From the NCBI GenBank assembly GCA_017354895.1, contig CP071493.1, forward strand, positions 8,308,001 to 8,372,000: a DNA stretch of 64,000 bases, given 5' to 3'. How positions within the stretch are numbered: position 1 is the first letter of the stretch; every line of letters starts with the position of its first letter. This DNA is from Podospora comata (taxonomy: Eukaryota; Ascomycota; Sordariomycetes; Sordariales; Podosporaceae). A program made the translations under genes and the position numbers. The notes under the pieces were generated by a model, which saw only the letters and a program-made list of their open reading frames with translations, was not told the origin of the DNA and searched no databases. Shown piece by piece: positions 24,470 to 35,916 of the stretch.

Positions 24470-25502
24470 ATGGCATCTCCGATTGTCCACCCCATCTTTG
24501 AGCCTGTCACGGGCACCTGGCAATACATTATTGCTGACCCGTCCACCCTTGCCGCCGCCATCATCGACCCCGTGCTTGATTTTGAACCCGCCCGCAATAC
24601 CGTCTCCACGGCCACTGCTGATTCGTTGCTCGATATCGTCGTCCAGAACAACTACAAAGTTGGTTATCTTCTCGAGACACATACCCATGCAGACCATCTG
24701 TCTGCTTCCCGGTACCTCCAGCTCAAGCTCGCGCAATCAACAAACCCGAAAACAGGGATTGGCAAGCGCATCGTCCAGACCCAAACCACATTTGCCCAGA
24801 AATACGGAGTCGAACAATCCGAACTCGAAAATGTTTTCGATTTTCTTTGGGAGGATGACCAGATTTTCAGAATCGGTGACTTGGAGGCAAAGGTGGTCCA
24901 TCTGCCTGGCCACACGCCTGATCATGTTGGATATTTGATTGGCGGTCTGTTTTTTGTCTCTTTCCAGCTCTGTCGGTGATTTTGATGCTGACCGCCTCAC
25001 CTTAACCACCGCAGACAACATCTTTTGTGGCGATTCTCTGTTCCTCCCTGACGTTGGCTCAGCCCGTTGCGACTTCCCCGGAGGAGACGCTGTCCAACTG
25101 TTAGTGCAACCCTTTGCTCCTTCAACCATACTCCTTTTCATCTGATCAGTAAAACTAACAACTCCTTTCTCTCTATACAGCTACCACTCAGTCCAAACCC
25201 TCTTCTCCCTCCCCCCACATCACAAGATCTACACAGGCCACGATTACCCATCCGGCGACCGCAGCGACCCAGTTCCTTACACGACAGTAGCCGAGCAACA
25301 AGAACGGAACAAACACCTCAAGATTGGCACAACACAACAAGAGTTTGTGAACTGGAGGCAGGAGAGGGACTCGGGGCTTGGGGAGCCGAGGTTGCTGCAC
25401 CAGAGTCTGCAGGTTAATATCCGAGGAGGGAGACTGCCGAGGAGTGGGATGTTGGTTTTGCCTTTGAAGGGGGCCAGGGAGGTGGGGGGTGTGAGGCTTT
25501 GA
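24470..25502 (+). CDS. ETHE1/Blh-like metallo-beta-lactamase (persulfide dioxygenase type)
   Basis: Three exons (24470-24944, 25015-25099, 25181-25502) with introns of 70 and 81 bp and matching phases give about 293 residues. Metal ligands are visible in order: His71, His73, Asp75 and His76 in ETHTHADHLSA, His148 in HLPGHTPDH, Asp166 in FCGDSLF and His208 in YTGHDY. The order and spacing fit the ETHE1/Blh branch, mononuclear iron enzymes that oxidise glutathione persulfide to sulfite, rather than true beta-lactamases. No mitochondrial targeting sequence is obvious at the N terminus, so the cellular site is uncertain. The gene is divergent from the YeeE-like transporter, which suggests uptake and oxidation of a reduced sulfur compound. 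The start ATG has the context CAACATGG. Confidence 0.9.
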
Positions 25503-25968
25503 GGATGGGCGTGCCGGGTGGTTGTTTGAATATATGAGATGTGTTGATTGTGGATTGTCATTGGGCTAACACCCTTTTGTTTGTGTACCTAGTGCCTATA
25601 CCCCAAGGGCTATTACGTTGGCAAAAATTGTGGCTGATACGAGGAGAATCTTATGTACATTTTTGAGCTGGACAGCTCCGCCATCAATTCCGGTTTATGG
25701 AGTTTGATTGGGTACACTGCTGCTGCAGTTGGACCCAAAGCTCTATGCTGTTGCAGTGCCAATACAACAGCAAGACAGACGATGCACAGTGAACACGCGA
25801 CGGTGTGGCACAGCTATAGCTGTTGGCTTCAGATCTCAAATAACCCATCCCCGCAAGAAACTGGTAAATATGAAGCGATCGCTCTTGTACATGCCTGGAT
25901 GGCACTGGGATCTCTGCTCTTTACTGGGCAAGGGGCAGCTTTTTTGAGACTTGCTGGGTCATATTGCA
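25503..25968. other. intergenic region upstream of the P450 gene
   Basis: A tandem gap of about 470 bp, with no gene. The P450 frame is open back to 25951, but the first ATG is at 25969. Confidence 0.4.
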
Positions 25969-27673
25969 ATGGAGTTGCTCATATCTCTCTTGTCATGGCA
26001 ATCGATTGCAGTCCCGGCGGTTGTCTACTGCCTCACTCTTGCATTCTACCGCCTCTACTTGGATCCTCTTGCCAAATTTCCCGGCCCAAAGCTCGCCGCA
26101 ATCACTCGCTACTACGAGGCGTATTACGACGTGGTCAAAAAGGGACAGTATACCTTTCGCATCGCCGAGATGCACAGGCAATATGGTAGATCGTCGATTA
26201 TTGAATTCTGCGTCCTTGTCAGCTGACGACATACAGGGCCCATCGTCCGGATCAGTCCTTACGAGCTTCACATCAACGACCCAGCCTATTTTGAAAAGCT
26301 CTACCGCCACGAGGGGCGCTGGAACAAGTACGACTGGGCGGTCGATGCCCAGAATGCCCTTGGTGCCATTATCTTTACACCGGACCACCACGAGCACAAG
26401 GCCCGTCGGGCACCGCTTAATGCCTATTTTTCCAAATCAAGGGTTGTCCGCCATCAGGACATGATCATCCGTAAGCTAGAAAAGCTCTGCGGGCGGATTG
26501 GCGAGTTTGCAAAAGCTGGAAGAGTGATCGATCTCGGCGCTGCTATAAGTGCTTTCCAGAGGGATGTTTCGACGGAGTATGTTCTTGGGAAGGACTATAA
26601 CAGTCTTGACCAACCGGACTTCAGTGTCGGTATGACAAGAATCATGCATGGTGGCGGAAGGATGTGGCACTTGACCAAGCACATCCGCTGGTACGGGCCT
26701 GCTATGCTTTCTATTCCGAAGGAGTTTCTCATCAAGAGCGCTGATCCGGATACGTCAAACTTTATGCGCTATGCGCGAGTACATACAGCAGTCTACCATT
26801 CTTACCCGAGGGGAACGGTTGCTGATGTTGCACACAGGACAGCGAAGAGGACACCGCGCAGCTACTCAAAGCGGCCGCTTCTTACAACCCGGATGATGAC
26901 ACCCCCCGAACCATCGTTCACGAGATCTATGACTCCAATCTTCCCCCCAAGGACAAGACGATCAAGCGTGTCTTTGCCGACGTCGTCTCAGTGACGGGAG
27001 CCGGCTTCGAAACAACAGCCAGCCTCCTCCGGCTGGTTATCTACAACGTCTTTTGCAACACCGACATTCTAACTCGCCTGCGAGCCGAGCTCACCGAAGC
27101 AGCTGCTCGGTCCTCGTCTCCGGATGGATCTATTCCCCTGCAGACACTTGAACAGCTACCGTATCTAACGGCTGTTTTGATGGAGGGTATGCGGTTAAGT
27201 CCTGCTATTGCCTCCCGTTCTCAGCGTACCGCTCCCGACAGAGATTTGATCTATGACAAGTATCGCATCCCGGCTGGAACACCTGTGGGCATGACGGTTC
27301 TGTTGATGCACACGGACGAAAGGCTGTACCCGGATCCGCATCGGTTTCAGCCGGAGAGGTGGATAGATCCGGAGGCGAGGAAAAAGGCTGAGAAGACGTA
27401 CGCGCCGTTCTCGAGAGGTACGAGGATCTGTCTTGGGATGCAGTAGGTTTCCTCTATTTGTCACTGTCTGTCCTGTGATCCGACCTGACCGTTTGAGCTA
27501 GTCTTGCCTGGGCAGAAATGTATCTGCTTATGGCTGCGATCGTGCAAAAGTTTGACTTTGACTTTGATGGTCTCACACCAAAGGACCATTTCAAGGTCGT
27601 GAGCGACCAGTTCATCATCAGCACCAAGGGGAAGGCTGTTTTGGAGACAAGGGTGTCGCTTCGTCAGCGTTGA
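25969..27673 (+). CDS. cytochrome P450 monooxygenase
   Basis: Four exons (25969-26185, 26237-26778, 26838-27442, 27502-27673) with introns of 51-59 bp and matching phases give about 511 residues, the normal size of a microsomal P450. An N-terminal membrane anchor ([20 protein letters not shown]) leads into FPGPKLAA. The oxygen-binding helix reads [11 protein letters not shown], the ExxR motif begins at Glu369 (EGMRLSP), and the haem loop is [11 protein letters not shown] with Cys451 as iron ligand. The sequence around these motifs resembles the CYP58/trichodiene-oxygenase-like group, though this assignment is tentative. The protein should sit on the endoplasmic reticulum and oxidise a lipophilic substrate with help from a P450 reductase. 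No terpene or polyketide synthase is visible in the window. Confidence 0.93.
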
Positions 27674-27833
27674 GACCGGTCTGAATTGTATCTCTGGAAA
27701 GTGGGAAGAAATTCATGACGACGGTTGGCACGGTCATAGGAAAAAAGCATCAGGGGTTTCAGGGGAGGAGACCCACTTTTTCCCCCTATCTCTACCCTAA
27801 CTGAGTACAAATCAAATCAACCCAAGCGAATTC

Positions 27834-28304
27834 TCACTGTGACTTGAGACCATCCCACTGTGCTCTCAATACACGTGTATCCCCCACAAGCTGTCCAACT
27901 AAGTCGGAAATTCGCCTGTCATCACTCAGGCGGATCATGCCCCGAACAACTACAGCCGCAGCCGTAGGGTTTGTCGTGGCAGCAGACTCTTTTTTGAAGT
28001 TTTGGAGGTGAGTTGAGCTCATGTGAGATGTGGCTGAGTGGGCGGTCGGTGCTGTGAGAGGGGTGCTGTTAGTTTGAGGAAAGGAGGATGGTGATGGGTG
28101 GGGGGGGAGAGAAAACATACCACTTGCGGATGGCGTTGCGGTCGATGTAATCAGGGAGGGTAGATTTTGTTGTACGTCATGACACGGAGTGGACCACATT
28201 CCGCTTTGAGTCGGGCGGCATTGGGGTCTAGAGGGGAAGACAGGGGTGGCTAGCAGACTGGTAGCCTGCAAACCGAGGAGTATAGTGAAGGTCAAAGACT
28301 GCAT
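27834..28304 (-). CDS. small secreted protein, unknown family
   Basis: Two exons (28304-28121 and 28051-27834) joined over a 69-bp intron (GTATGT donor, CTCACAG acceptor, phase 1) give about 133 residues. The first residues (MQSLTFTILLGLQATSLLA) form a signal peptide. The mature protein is Ser/Thr/Pro-rich in its first half, has two Cys (in RPQCRP and STPCHD) and ends with a more ordered charged segment (RISDLVGQLVGDTRVL). No family is recognised. The frame is open even if the intron is retained, so the exon structure is less certain than the reading frame. The gene lies convergent to the P450 gene, with about 160 bp between stop codons. Confidence 0.5.
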   Translation of the reverse strand: MQSLTFTILLGLQATSLLATPVFPSRPQCRPTQSGMWSTPCHDVQQNLPSLITSTATPSASGMFSLPPHPSPSSFPQTNSTPLTAPTAHSATSHMSSTHLQNFKKESAATTNPTAAAVVVRGMIRLSDDRRISDLVGQLVGDTRVLRAQWDGLKSQ

Positions 28305-29114
28305 TCTGGTGAAGCCTTTCACTTGAGACGACGCTAATATGATCAAGTGTGGACATAAATGGTGAGGCTGAAGGAGCGAGACGGTTGACAGCAGCCGGAA
28401 CAGTGTTCCTTTATACTCGAACCCTGCTCCCTCTAAGAGAGATGTTTGTCTTCTCAGATCCAACATGATGATCTCCCACCGCGACGATGGGAGTTACGGG
28501 TGTGACTTGTTGATTTATTTAGTGTCTCTGATCCCCATGTCTTGGAGCCACAGTTGTTGCAAGGTCTGAATAAGTGTCACCTTGTATGTCAGGGGTCTCG
28601 GACTCCGGTGTAGAGACTACTATTCTTATTCCTTTCTCACGTTGAACTGAATACTCGGGGTTTGCGCCATCTTTCATCATAACGTTCGTTGTGGTGTAAC
28701 TAGAGCAACGTGATAGTCAAGAGCTGCTCAAGCCTTGCCTGTTTATATACCTAGCCTATCACATTCATGGAAAGCGCCATTTCGGCCGGTCGATCGAAGA
28801 TCATCAAATGGTGACAAGAAGTATCGAGTTTACATACTATGCCTATCAACGCTACCTACCCATCTTGAAATGCTCATCTCATCAAAAGTATGGTATAAAA
28901 GGAGTGATCCATCTTGCCATGGCCAATGTCCCGCGTGTATCATGTGTGTCCCTATCACATCAAAAGCAAAACGCCCAGCTCATGATCCACTGCAGCCCGC
29001 GCATCCAAAGCCCAAAATTACAAAAAAAAAAAAAAACAGTAATATCAACATCAAATGAATCATCACTCATAGCACTTCTCCTTTTAAACCTACTGCCCCG
29101 TCATCCTCAATACC
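28305..29114. other. intergenic region between minus-strand genes
   Basis: This holds the promoter of the small secreted protein and the 3' end of the kelch gene. A run of 15 A residues lies at 29022-29036. No gene was seen. Confidence 0.4.
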
Positions 29115-31889
29115 TTATATCCTACTTGGGCCAGAACCGCCATTCGGATCCGTCATGTCCTCCTTGCTCTCCGTGAATACGCTCTTCCTGAGCGGGCTGT
29201 TCGCCGCTTGCGCTTGCTGTGCTTGCCATTGCTGCGCCTGTCCTGGCAGTGGCCTCGCACTGAGGTAATCTGGGCTCTCACCCATAGGCCCGGCAGTAGG
29301 AGGCGACACCACCCCTGGGCTCTCCACCAACCTCTCTGGAAAGCCAGAGTGGCTGAGAATCTGCCCGTGCTGTCCTGCACCTGGTTGATGACCGGACGTG
29401 ATCGAGCTGACTGTCGTGTCGCTAATCTGCCGAAGATGGGACCGGTCACGATCACTCAGGTTGGAAATGCCCGACAGAACTTGGTTGCGGAGGGTACTGC
29501 TGGTTCCTTGAGTCGGGTGACCGGATGTGGGCGTGGTGACTGGTGGGTTCCCGAGTGCGTCCGAGTCTGGGCGGTAGAAGGAGGTGCCATAATGTTCTGG
29601 AATTGTAGCCGGTTGCTGTGGGGGAGGAGGAGGAGTGGAGCCAAGAGATGAGATGTTGCTTGCGTGGTCGACTTGGTGAGGGTTGTTTGGGTACGAAGAG
29701 CCTTTATTGACCGAACCACGGCCAACCGCGGGGCTTTCATCGTAGGAAGTTTTGGGGATGTTCACGCTCGACGATGCCGGATTGTTGTAGAGTTCAGCGG
29801 GGCCAGAGTTATCCGGAAGCTCTACCGGACGTCGGATTTCGGTGTTCATCATCTCAGAGATAGAGAACGGCGTCGGGGCCCCAACACTATCCACATCCGT
29901 GACGCTACCGCCGTAGTACTCGGTTGCACCAGCTGCGAAATGCGGCTTGACATCCTCCGGTTCTTGAGGTGGTGATGCAGGACCTGGGCCTGGACCTGGA
30001 CGAGGAATCCAATTCATCACCCGCGTTCTGGTATTCTCAGTTCTAGCCTCACTCTTGGTCTCGGCCTCTGGACCCAGGTATTTTCGGCGTCGCCACAAGA
30101 ACACTCCGACACCAATCAGCGTGAGGACGACAAGCCCTACAACAACTCCCACCACAGGACCAAGCCAGGATGGGGTTCCACCACCTTGCGCTTCTTCGGA
30201 GGTTGCCGGGGGAACAATCGGATTGGTGTTGTTGACCTGGGCTTCACGCGCATACGGGTAGTAGGCATTGATCTTGGTGTTGTCGTATCTCGTAGCGAAC
30301 ACACTGGCAAGTGCGGTGCTCACAAAGGAGGGGTTCGGCTTCGTCAACTCGGCGTCGCCTGTGGGGGAACCCCCAATCGTGTCGCGAATACCCTGAGGGA
30401 CGGTATAATTGCTCCAGATTGCTGGATCGTAGCGATTTACCCACGTCCCGGAAGACAAATTGTAGATCCGGATCGGCTCCTGAAGGCACGGAACAGTATT
30501 GGTGGCGTCCAGCGGGGGGTGACCTCCAATCACCATCATCTGATCAGGGTATGGCTTTATACACTTGTGCGCGGCGCGCCCAGGACCGGTGCCTTCTGTG
30601 AGTTTGGTCCATGTGAAGGAGGGAAGCGACAATACCCAGACGGCATCTGAGTAGCCTGACTTCTGCTCGAGCGCAGCGTAACCGCCATAATAGTAGATGT
30701 TGAAGCTTGTACCATCCTGAGCGGTGGCGACTACAGCACACCCTCTGCTGAGGGCTTCTGGGCCACCGCTCGTCTTTTGTCGATACCATCTGTCCCCTGC
30801 CACATCGTAGATATCGATAGTTGACATGAACTCCCGACTTTTCTCTTTCTGTGCATTTTGTTAGGCATGACTTCAACCAGGAACAATATACACTCACATT
30901 GTTGTCCGGGTCGCCCGATCTACCGTTTATTTTGATGAAAGACGGGTCTACAACGCCCCCCAGTGCGACCAGAATACCTTTGGTGCCAACAGGAACCCAT
31001 ACCAATTCCGCGCCGGCGCGTCCCGGGATATCCTTGGGCAGTGTCTTGTTCGTCCAATTTGGTCTTTGCTCTTTCTCCAAGCTCAGGGTGATCAATGTGT
31101 CAGACACTTGCGAGGGCAGAGTGGTCTCGTTCGTCCCGCCCCTTTCGACATCGTAGATGAGTCCGCCGGTCGGCGAGCGCAACCCAGAAAAGTACCAGGC
31201 GAGGTTCTCAGAGGGGGCGCTAGCCGCTCCGCCATACGCAACAAATCGTGTAACGCTGCCATCGAGGTTATCTTCCACGGGTCCAGGGGTAAAATCAGGC
31301 ACCTGTGAAGTAAAGGCCCGGTATCCGCGCACAGCTGTACCCAACGGCTCCGGATACGCGGCTGACCTGAAAGTCATACCGCCATAACCAAAGTACTGGT
31401 AATCGTTGTACAGGAGCCCACCGCTGGCAAAATTCGGGGCGATATTGTTCACGGCCGCACCCCCCAAGGCGTAGATTGGTACGAACAGCGCAGTAATATT
31501 GTCTTTGGTGTCGAAAGGCTTGCTGAAGTTCAACGTGTATGTAATCCCCAGTGGATTGTCTGTCCATCGTATTAACATACCGCTCGCAAAAGTGTCTGAT
31601 GCGGGCACTCACCATCCTGGCCAGGAATCGCATATTCCCCATTCGAGAGCCGTGGGCGCCACCAACGATTGCCTCCATCCAGAAACAGCCTGTCTCGTAT
31701 GGCCGCAACTGTTTTCCGAGTTAGCACAGCGACTAGAAAACAACGATCATGGGGAGAAAAATTACCTCGAGGTTCCCTCCACTGGCAGAGAGCTACGTCG
31801 ACGTAGTCAGAAGACCACCTTGGCTGACTGGCGACCACTGACGCAGACACCACCCACACAGCGATTGTTGAAAGCTTCAACGCAAACAT
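29115..31889 (-). CDS. kelch-repeat single-pass membrane protein
   Basis: Four exons (31889-31766, 31708-31613, 31559-30898, 30848-29115) with introns of 49-57 bp and matching phases give about 871 residues. A signal peptide (MFALKLSTIAVWVVSASVVA) is followed by an ectodomain with kelch-type beta-propeller blades, seen as recurring Gly-Gly turns and Trp (VALGGVVD, YYYGGYAA, MMVIGGHPP, GDRWYR). It carries several N-glycosylation sites. A single transmembrane helix lies near residues 522-547 (GVVVGLVVLTLIGVGVFLW) with a basic stop-transfer RRRK. The cytoplasmic tail of about 320 residues is Pro/Ser/Gln-rich and probably disordered. The layout suggests a surface sensor or wall-associated receptor-like protein; function is not known. 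The short first exons were placed by phase and splice signals. Confidence 0.8.
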
Positions 31890-34800
31890 ATTGGCAAGCT
31901 CCTTCCAGGGGAATGGTGAAAGGGGGAAAATATCAGAGCTCCTAGCCTGGCCGGTGCATCCAGCGGGAATGAGAAAGGGATATTTCAGACGCAGACAGTT
32001 TTGCTGTAGTACCTCTCGCCTGAGCGCGCTCGCGGAGGGTTCGTTTTGCCCTGTCAAGATAGGTTAGAACGGCGTTGAGTTGGATATGCCTCTCCTCGTC
32101 GGCCAACAAACGAGAGCCTTCCAGCAGGACGCTGTGAGTCTGGAGTGCGCTGCAACAGCAAAGACTGAAATCCAGAGCCTCGAGAAGCATAAGAGATCAT
32201 TGAGCCTCAAATTCTCTCCAGATAACAATTTAGACCCGCAGGAAGGACCCCGCAGAGCGGCAGGCCGATGGACACCGAGAGGGCGGTGATACCATACAGA
32301 CCGTGGCGAATAGCCGGCAGCCACAGGAAGGGAAGAAGAGGGATTAGACCTAGGTCCAGAGCGACACTCACCGAACGACACCACACCGCAGGCGAAGATG
32401 TGAACAAAACACTCGCTCTCGAAATTTCGAGATCTAGCACGCTGTGCTCAACCCGAGATATCCTAACGTGATGGACAAGAAAGAATGGGAAGACAGAGAA
32501 TTCTGATCGCTTACGCCGCAATCCAACCCATGGCGGACAAATGCGAGTCTTCCAAGTCTTCCAACTAGACTCGAGTGAGAATTGGTTGAGAAGGTGTGGC
32601 GAGGCCGGATGTGGTTGGCTCAAGAGGCTGGGCGTGCAGATACCACCATCCATCTCAACTTCCTTGCTCTGATCATTGTGAGCAAAAAAGAACGACGAGG
32701 GGGCCGAGGACACCCAGTTTGGTTGCATTCTGGTTAGTGCCAAGGCATCAATATTACCCTCCCAAAGGCTCACTGACTGGCATCTCAGCCTTGTGGGCAC
32801 TGAGATTGGATTGAGGCAGTCGCCGTGTCCGTTGTTGGCTGTTGGTGAGGGTGCGAGGATCGGAGAAAACAGTATCTCCATGGTTCTGGCTGTGCTAGAA
32901 TAGCAGGATTGTGGCAGTATCCGTTCTCTGGAGCAATTTGCACAGCTTCTCTGGACAAATGGTTCTCAGCCTACCATACCTATATCTATCTGTTTCCCAG
33001 GAAGAATCCGTCTTCATAACCCGTGGGTGTGGTAACGCTGGCGGCCGGGCCCAAAGTGTTGCTGCTTGGTACGATATTCAGATGAGGCGTGTTCTTCTGA
33101 CCAGTGTAACCTTCCTCATTGAATGACCGGCAGCGGAAAAACGACATCTTCCCTTGCAACCCACATCAACCGTATACTACGCGTGTTGTCGATTTGCCAT
33201 CACCTAGGCCTCCAGTGGCAAACGGGCCATGGTCTGTTGTCCCATCGAAAGTTCTTCTCTCAGGCTTCGTGCCTTCCTACTATCTAGATGTAGTTCCTCT
33301 CATACTCAAGCAGGGTGGCAGGTAGGAGAATGATACTGTCAAGGATGCTGTGATAGCGGGGTTATTGCTGTTCTGGACCTGGCTTGGACCCGTAAAGCAC
33401 CAGGACTAGGTGTGATTCCTGTAAGCTGACGCCTACACTAACACCGGGCAGGGCAACCTGATCAGCCCGGCATGCTAGTGCTCACCACTTTCGCTGGCCC
33501 CCACGCTGGTAACTTGGATTGGGAATTCCAGTTTCCCAGAAAGAATTGTCGTTCCAAAGACAATTGTGAGGTGCTTGCTGAGAAATAGAGGACTGGATGG
33601 ATGTTGCTGAGAATCAGGTCGTGAGCGGGGCAGAATGGAAGAGCTTACAATTGCGGGAACCAAAGTCGGGGACTCCCCGCTCCCCACAGATGGCGCTAGT
33701 GATGCCCCTCACGCCATTCGGCCCTGCAAGGCTAAACCCCAGAAAGGAAAGGGCTTGGCTGATCGTCCAATGAACCACGACCACCCCCCCCCCTGTCCTG
33801 GTCCATGCTTCTTGACAAGGGCGTCTTCCCGCGGACCCAACTCGCCGACCGCCTTCACTCTCACTGAACGAACTGATGCCGAGAACAACCTCTTCCTTCT
33901 CACCACTCCCTTCTGGTCCATCATGCATGGACCTGCAGCTGGTATGGCTCGTGTTGCTCCTCTTTCGGCTCGGGCGGGCTTACTCATGCCAACAAGTTCC
34001 CAAGTTCCCAAGTTCCCAAGTTCCCAGTAATCTCGCATATTCTCTCGACTTCCTGCCCATCTTCCTATCTCGGTCTTATCGTCGTTGTTGGAAGACCCCG
34101 CCGCACATTCAAGCTTCTCGTTCCATCGCAGAAACAGCGACCGAATGCAAGGCACCAGGTAGTAATCTCGACTTGGTTTAACATGCGAGAACTGCGGAAT
34201 CCTTTAACATGGAAGCCACACTCCATCTGAGGCTCATCCATGGCTCTAATGCCGCCTGGCCATCGGGAAATCGGATGGCGGCAGATGATGGACGAGGCTC
34301 GCCCACACATTTTCTTCAGGTACCCGAACTTCAACAGAGTCAACTTCGTCATTCTCAACAACATGTCCTGCTTCCACGATTGGTGGCGGCAATACCACAT
34401 ACGCTATTAACGCAGCTCTATGCATCTCTCATGCATACACACAACCACCAGCCCCTCTATTGTTCCCATTGTCTGCCGTCCCGGCTTGCCTCGATCACAA
34501 GAGCGGCTCGGTGCGGGGAGTATCCAAACCGGGCTTGCACTTTGCTATCACTGTACGGATAGTGTACACTACATCACCACCACACCTCGCTGGGAGACAG
34601 GCTGTTGTCGAGGCCCCACGGTGCGGCCAGGGTGGCTTGCGGGTATCCGTACAGCCAACAAGATGAGGGGTTGGTACCTCTTCTGGTAGACTGAGCCGTG
34701 AGAGAGACAGGGGGGGAAAGAACTTGGGCAACAACTCTCCTTCTCACTCTCTTACATACTGTTGGCTGTGAGCCTGATGTGAGAGGTAGAAAGAGCTTAT

Positions 34801-35916
34801 TGAACCCTGTCCACTTACCTCTTTCGCCGGACCCCACCCAGGATGCGACTTTGTCTGCTTTTTTATCGTAAGCCCTCCGGGCAGTCTGCTGCCGAAAGGC
34901 AGCAGCGACGAGAGGGAAATCCCGCTGTCAACAGTTGCAGATATTGTTGTCACTCGGAAAGCCCGCTTCGAAGGCCCAGGCCTCATTTCTCCTTTTCCTT
35001 TGTTTCTGTTCCCGTGCTGGGCACACAAGGATGAAAGCTGGAACCAAGAACTTCGGCAGATACTGTGGCTCATATTGATCAGGCTGTGTGTGTTGCGTTT
35101 AATATCAAGAGCCCTATGGTGAGCGGCGAGGTTGCATGTCTGGAGCAGGTCTGGATGAGGTTGAAGAGGTGTGGCAGCTCGGGGTTGCGCAGCGTGGCTA
35201 GCCAGGCACCGTCATTGGGATTCCACTTCCCCCGGACGACGGGTGTACCTTTTGTGGGTTGGGTGGTCTGCAGCTATACGAGCAGGGGTAGGAAAGCTCA
35301 ACATCTACCCTGGTAACTTGATCTCTCATGATAGGACGGAGCTGGATGTGAGTTGGGACATGGATGGCAGTCCGCATCACAGCTCGCCCAAGCTGGTATG
35401 CACGCAAAAGCTGTCTGGGTCCCTTTTGATCATCCTTCAGTCCCTTTTGGACCTTGAGATTTCCTCTCCTCTTTCCATCTTTTTCGTCAGCTCTGTGCCG
35501 TTGAGGCTCTCTCGCTCCGTCTCAACCTTTTCTCTCGTTTTTGAGCCCAAACCAACGACACGCAACTGCAGAGAGCAGTCTAGAGGATATAGGCCTCGGA
35601 ATCCACCGTCGACTGTGACTTGTTCCCTTGTTTACAAGGAGCTGGGTCTGATCGCCAAGGCTCTGCGCCGTTGGCTCATTTCACGAGTGAGTATACGAAT
35701 ACCACCCCAGTTGTCCGCTCAAGTTAGCCGCTTGCGATGCACCCCCTCCCCTTGAGCCTGCCCAGCCTCAATATATGATCCGAGTCCACCGCCGGCCCTC
35801 GGCCTAAGCTCTTCATAGCTCTGTGCCATTCTCGTCGGCGCAACTTCACTCGTTGCTCATACATTCGTTTCTTGTTGGGACTGCCTTCGCTTTTTGTGTC
35901 TGGTCACTTCGGAAGG
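31890..35916. other. 4 kb gene-poor region with short repeats
   Basis: This lies between two divergent surface-protein genes. No frame longer than about 225 codons exists and none looks protein-like. An eight-base unit AAGTTCCC is repeated four times at 33994-34025. The final part carries a TATA-like AATATATG near 35769 and is probably the promoter and leader of the GPI-protein gene. The long span could hold long untranslated leaders or non-coding transcripts, which sequence alone cannot show. Confidence 0.45.
33994..34025. repeat. tandem octamer repeat (AAGTTCCC x4)
   Basis: Four perfect head-to-tail copies of AAGTTCCC occur within the gene-poor region. They are probably a simple repeat. 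Confidence 0.8.

Noticed and set aside
33635-34030. A 131-codon plus-strand frame in the gene-poor region
   Set aside because: Part of it is the octamer repeat and the rest has no protein-like pattern.
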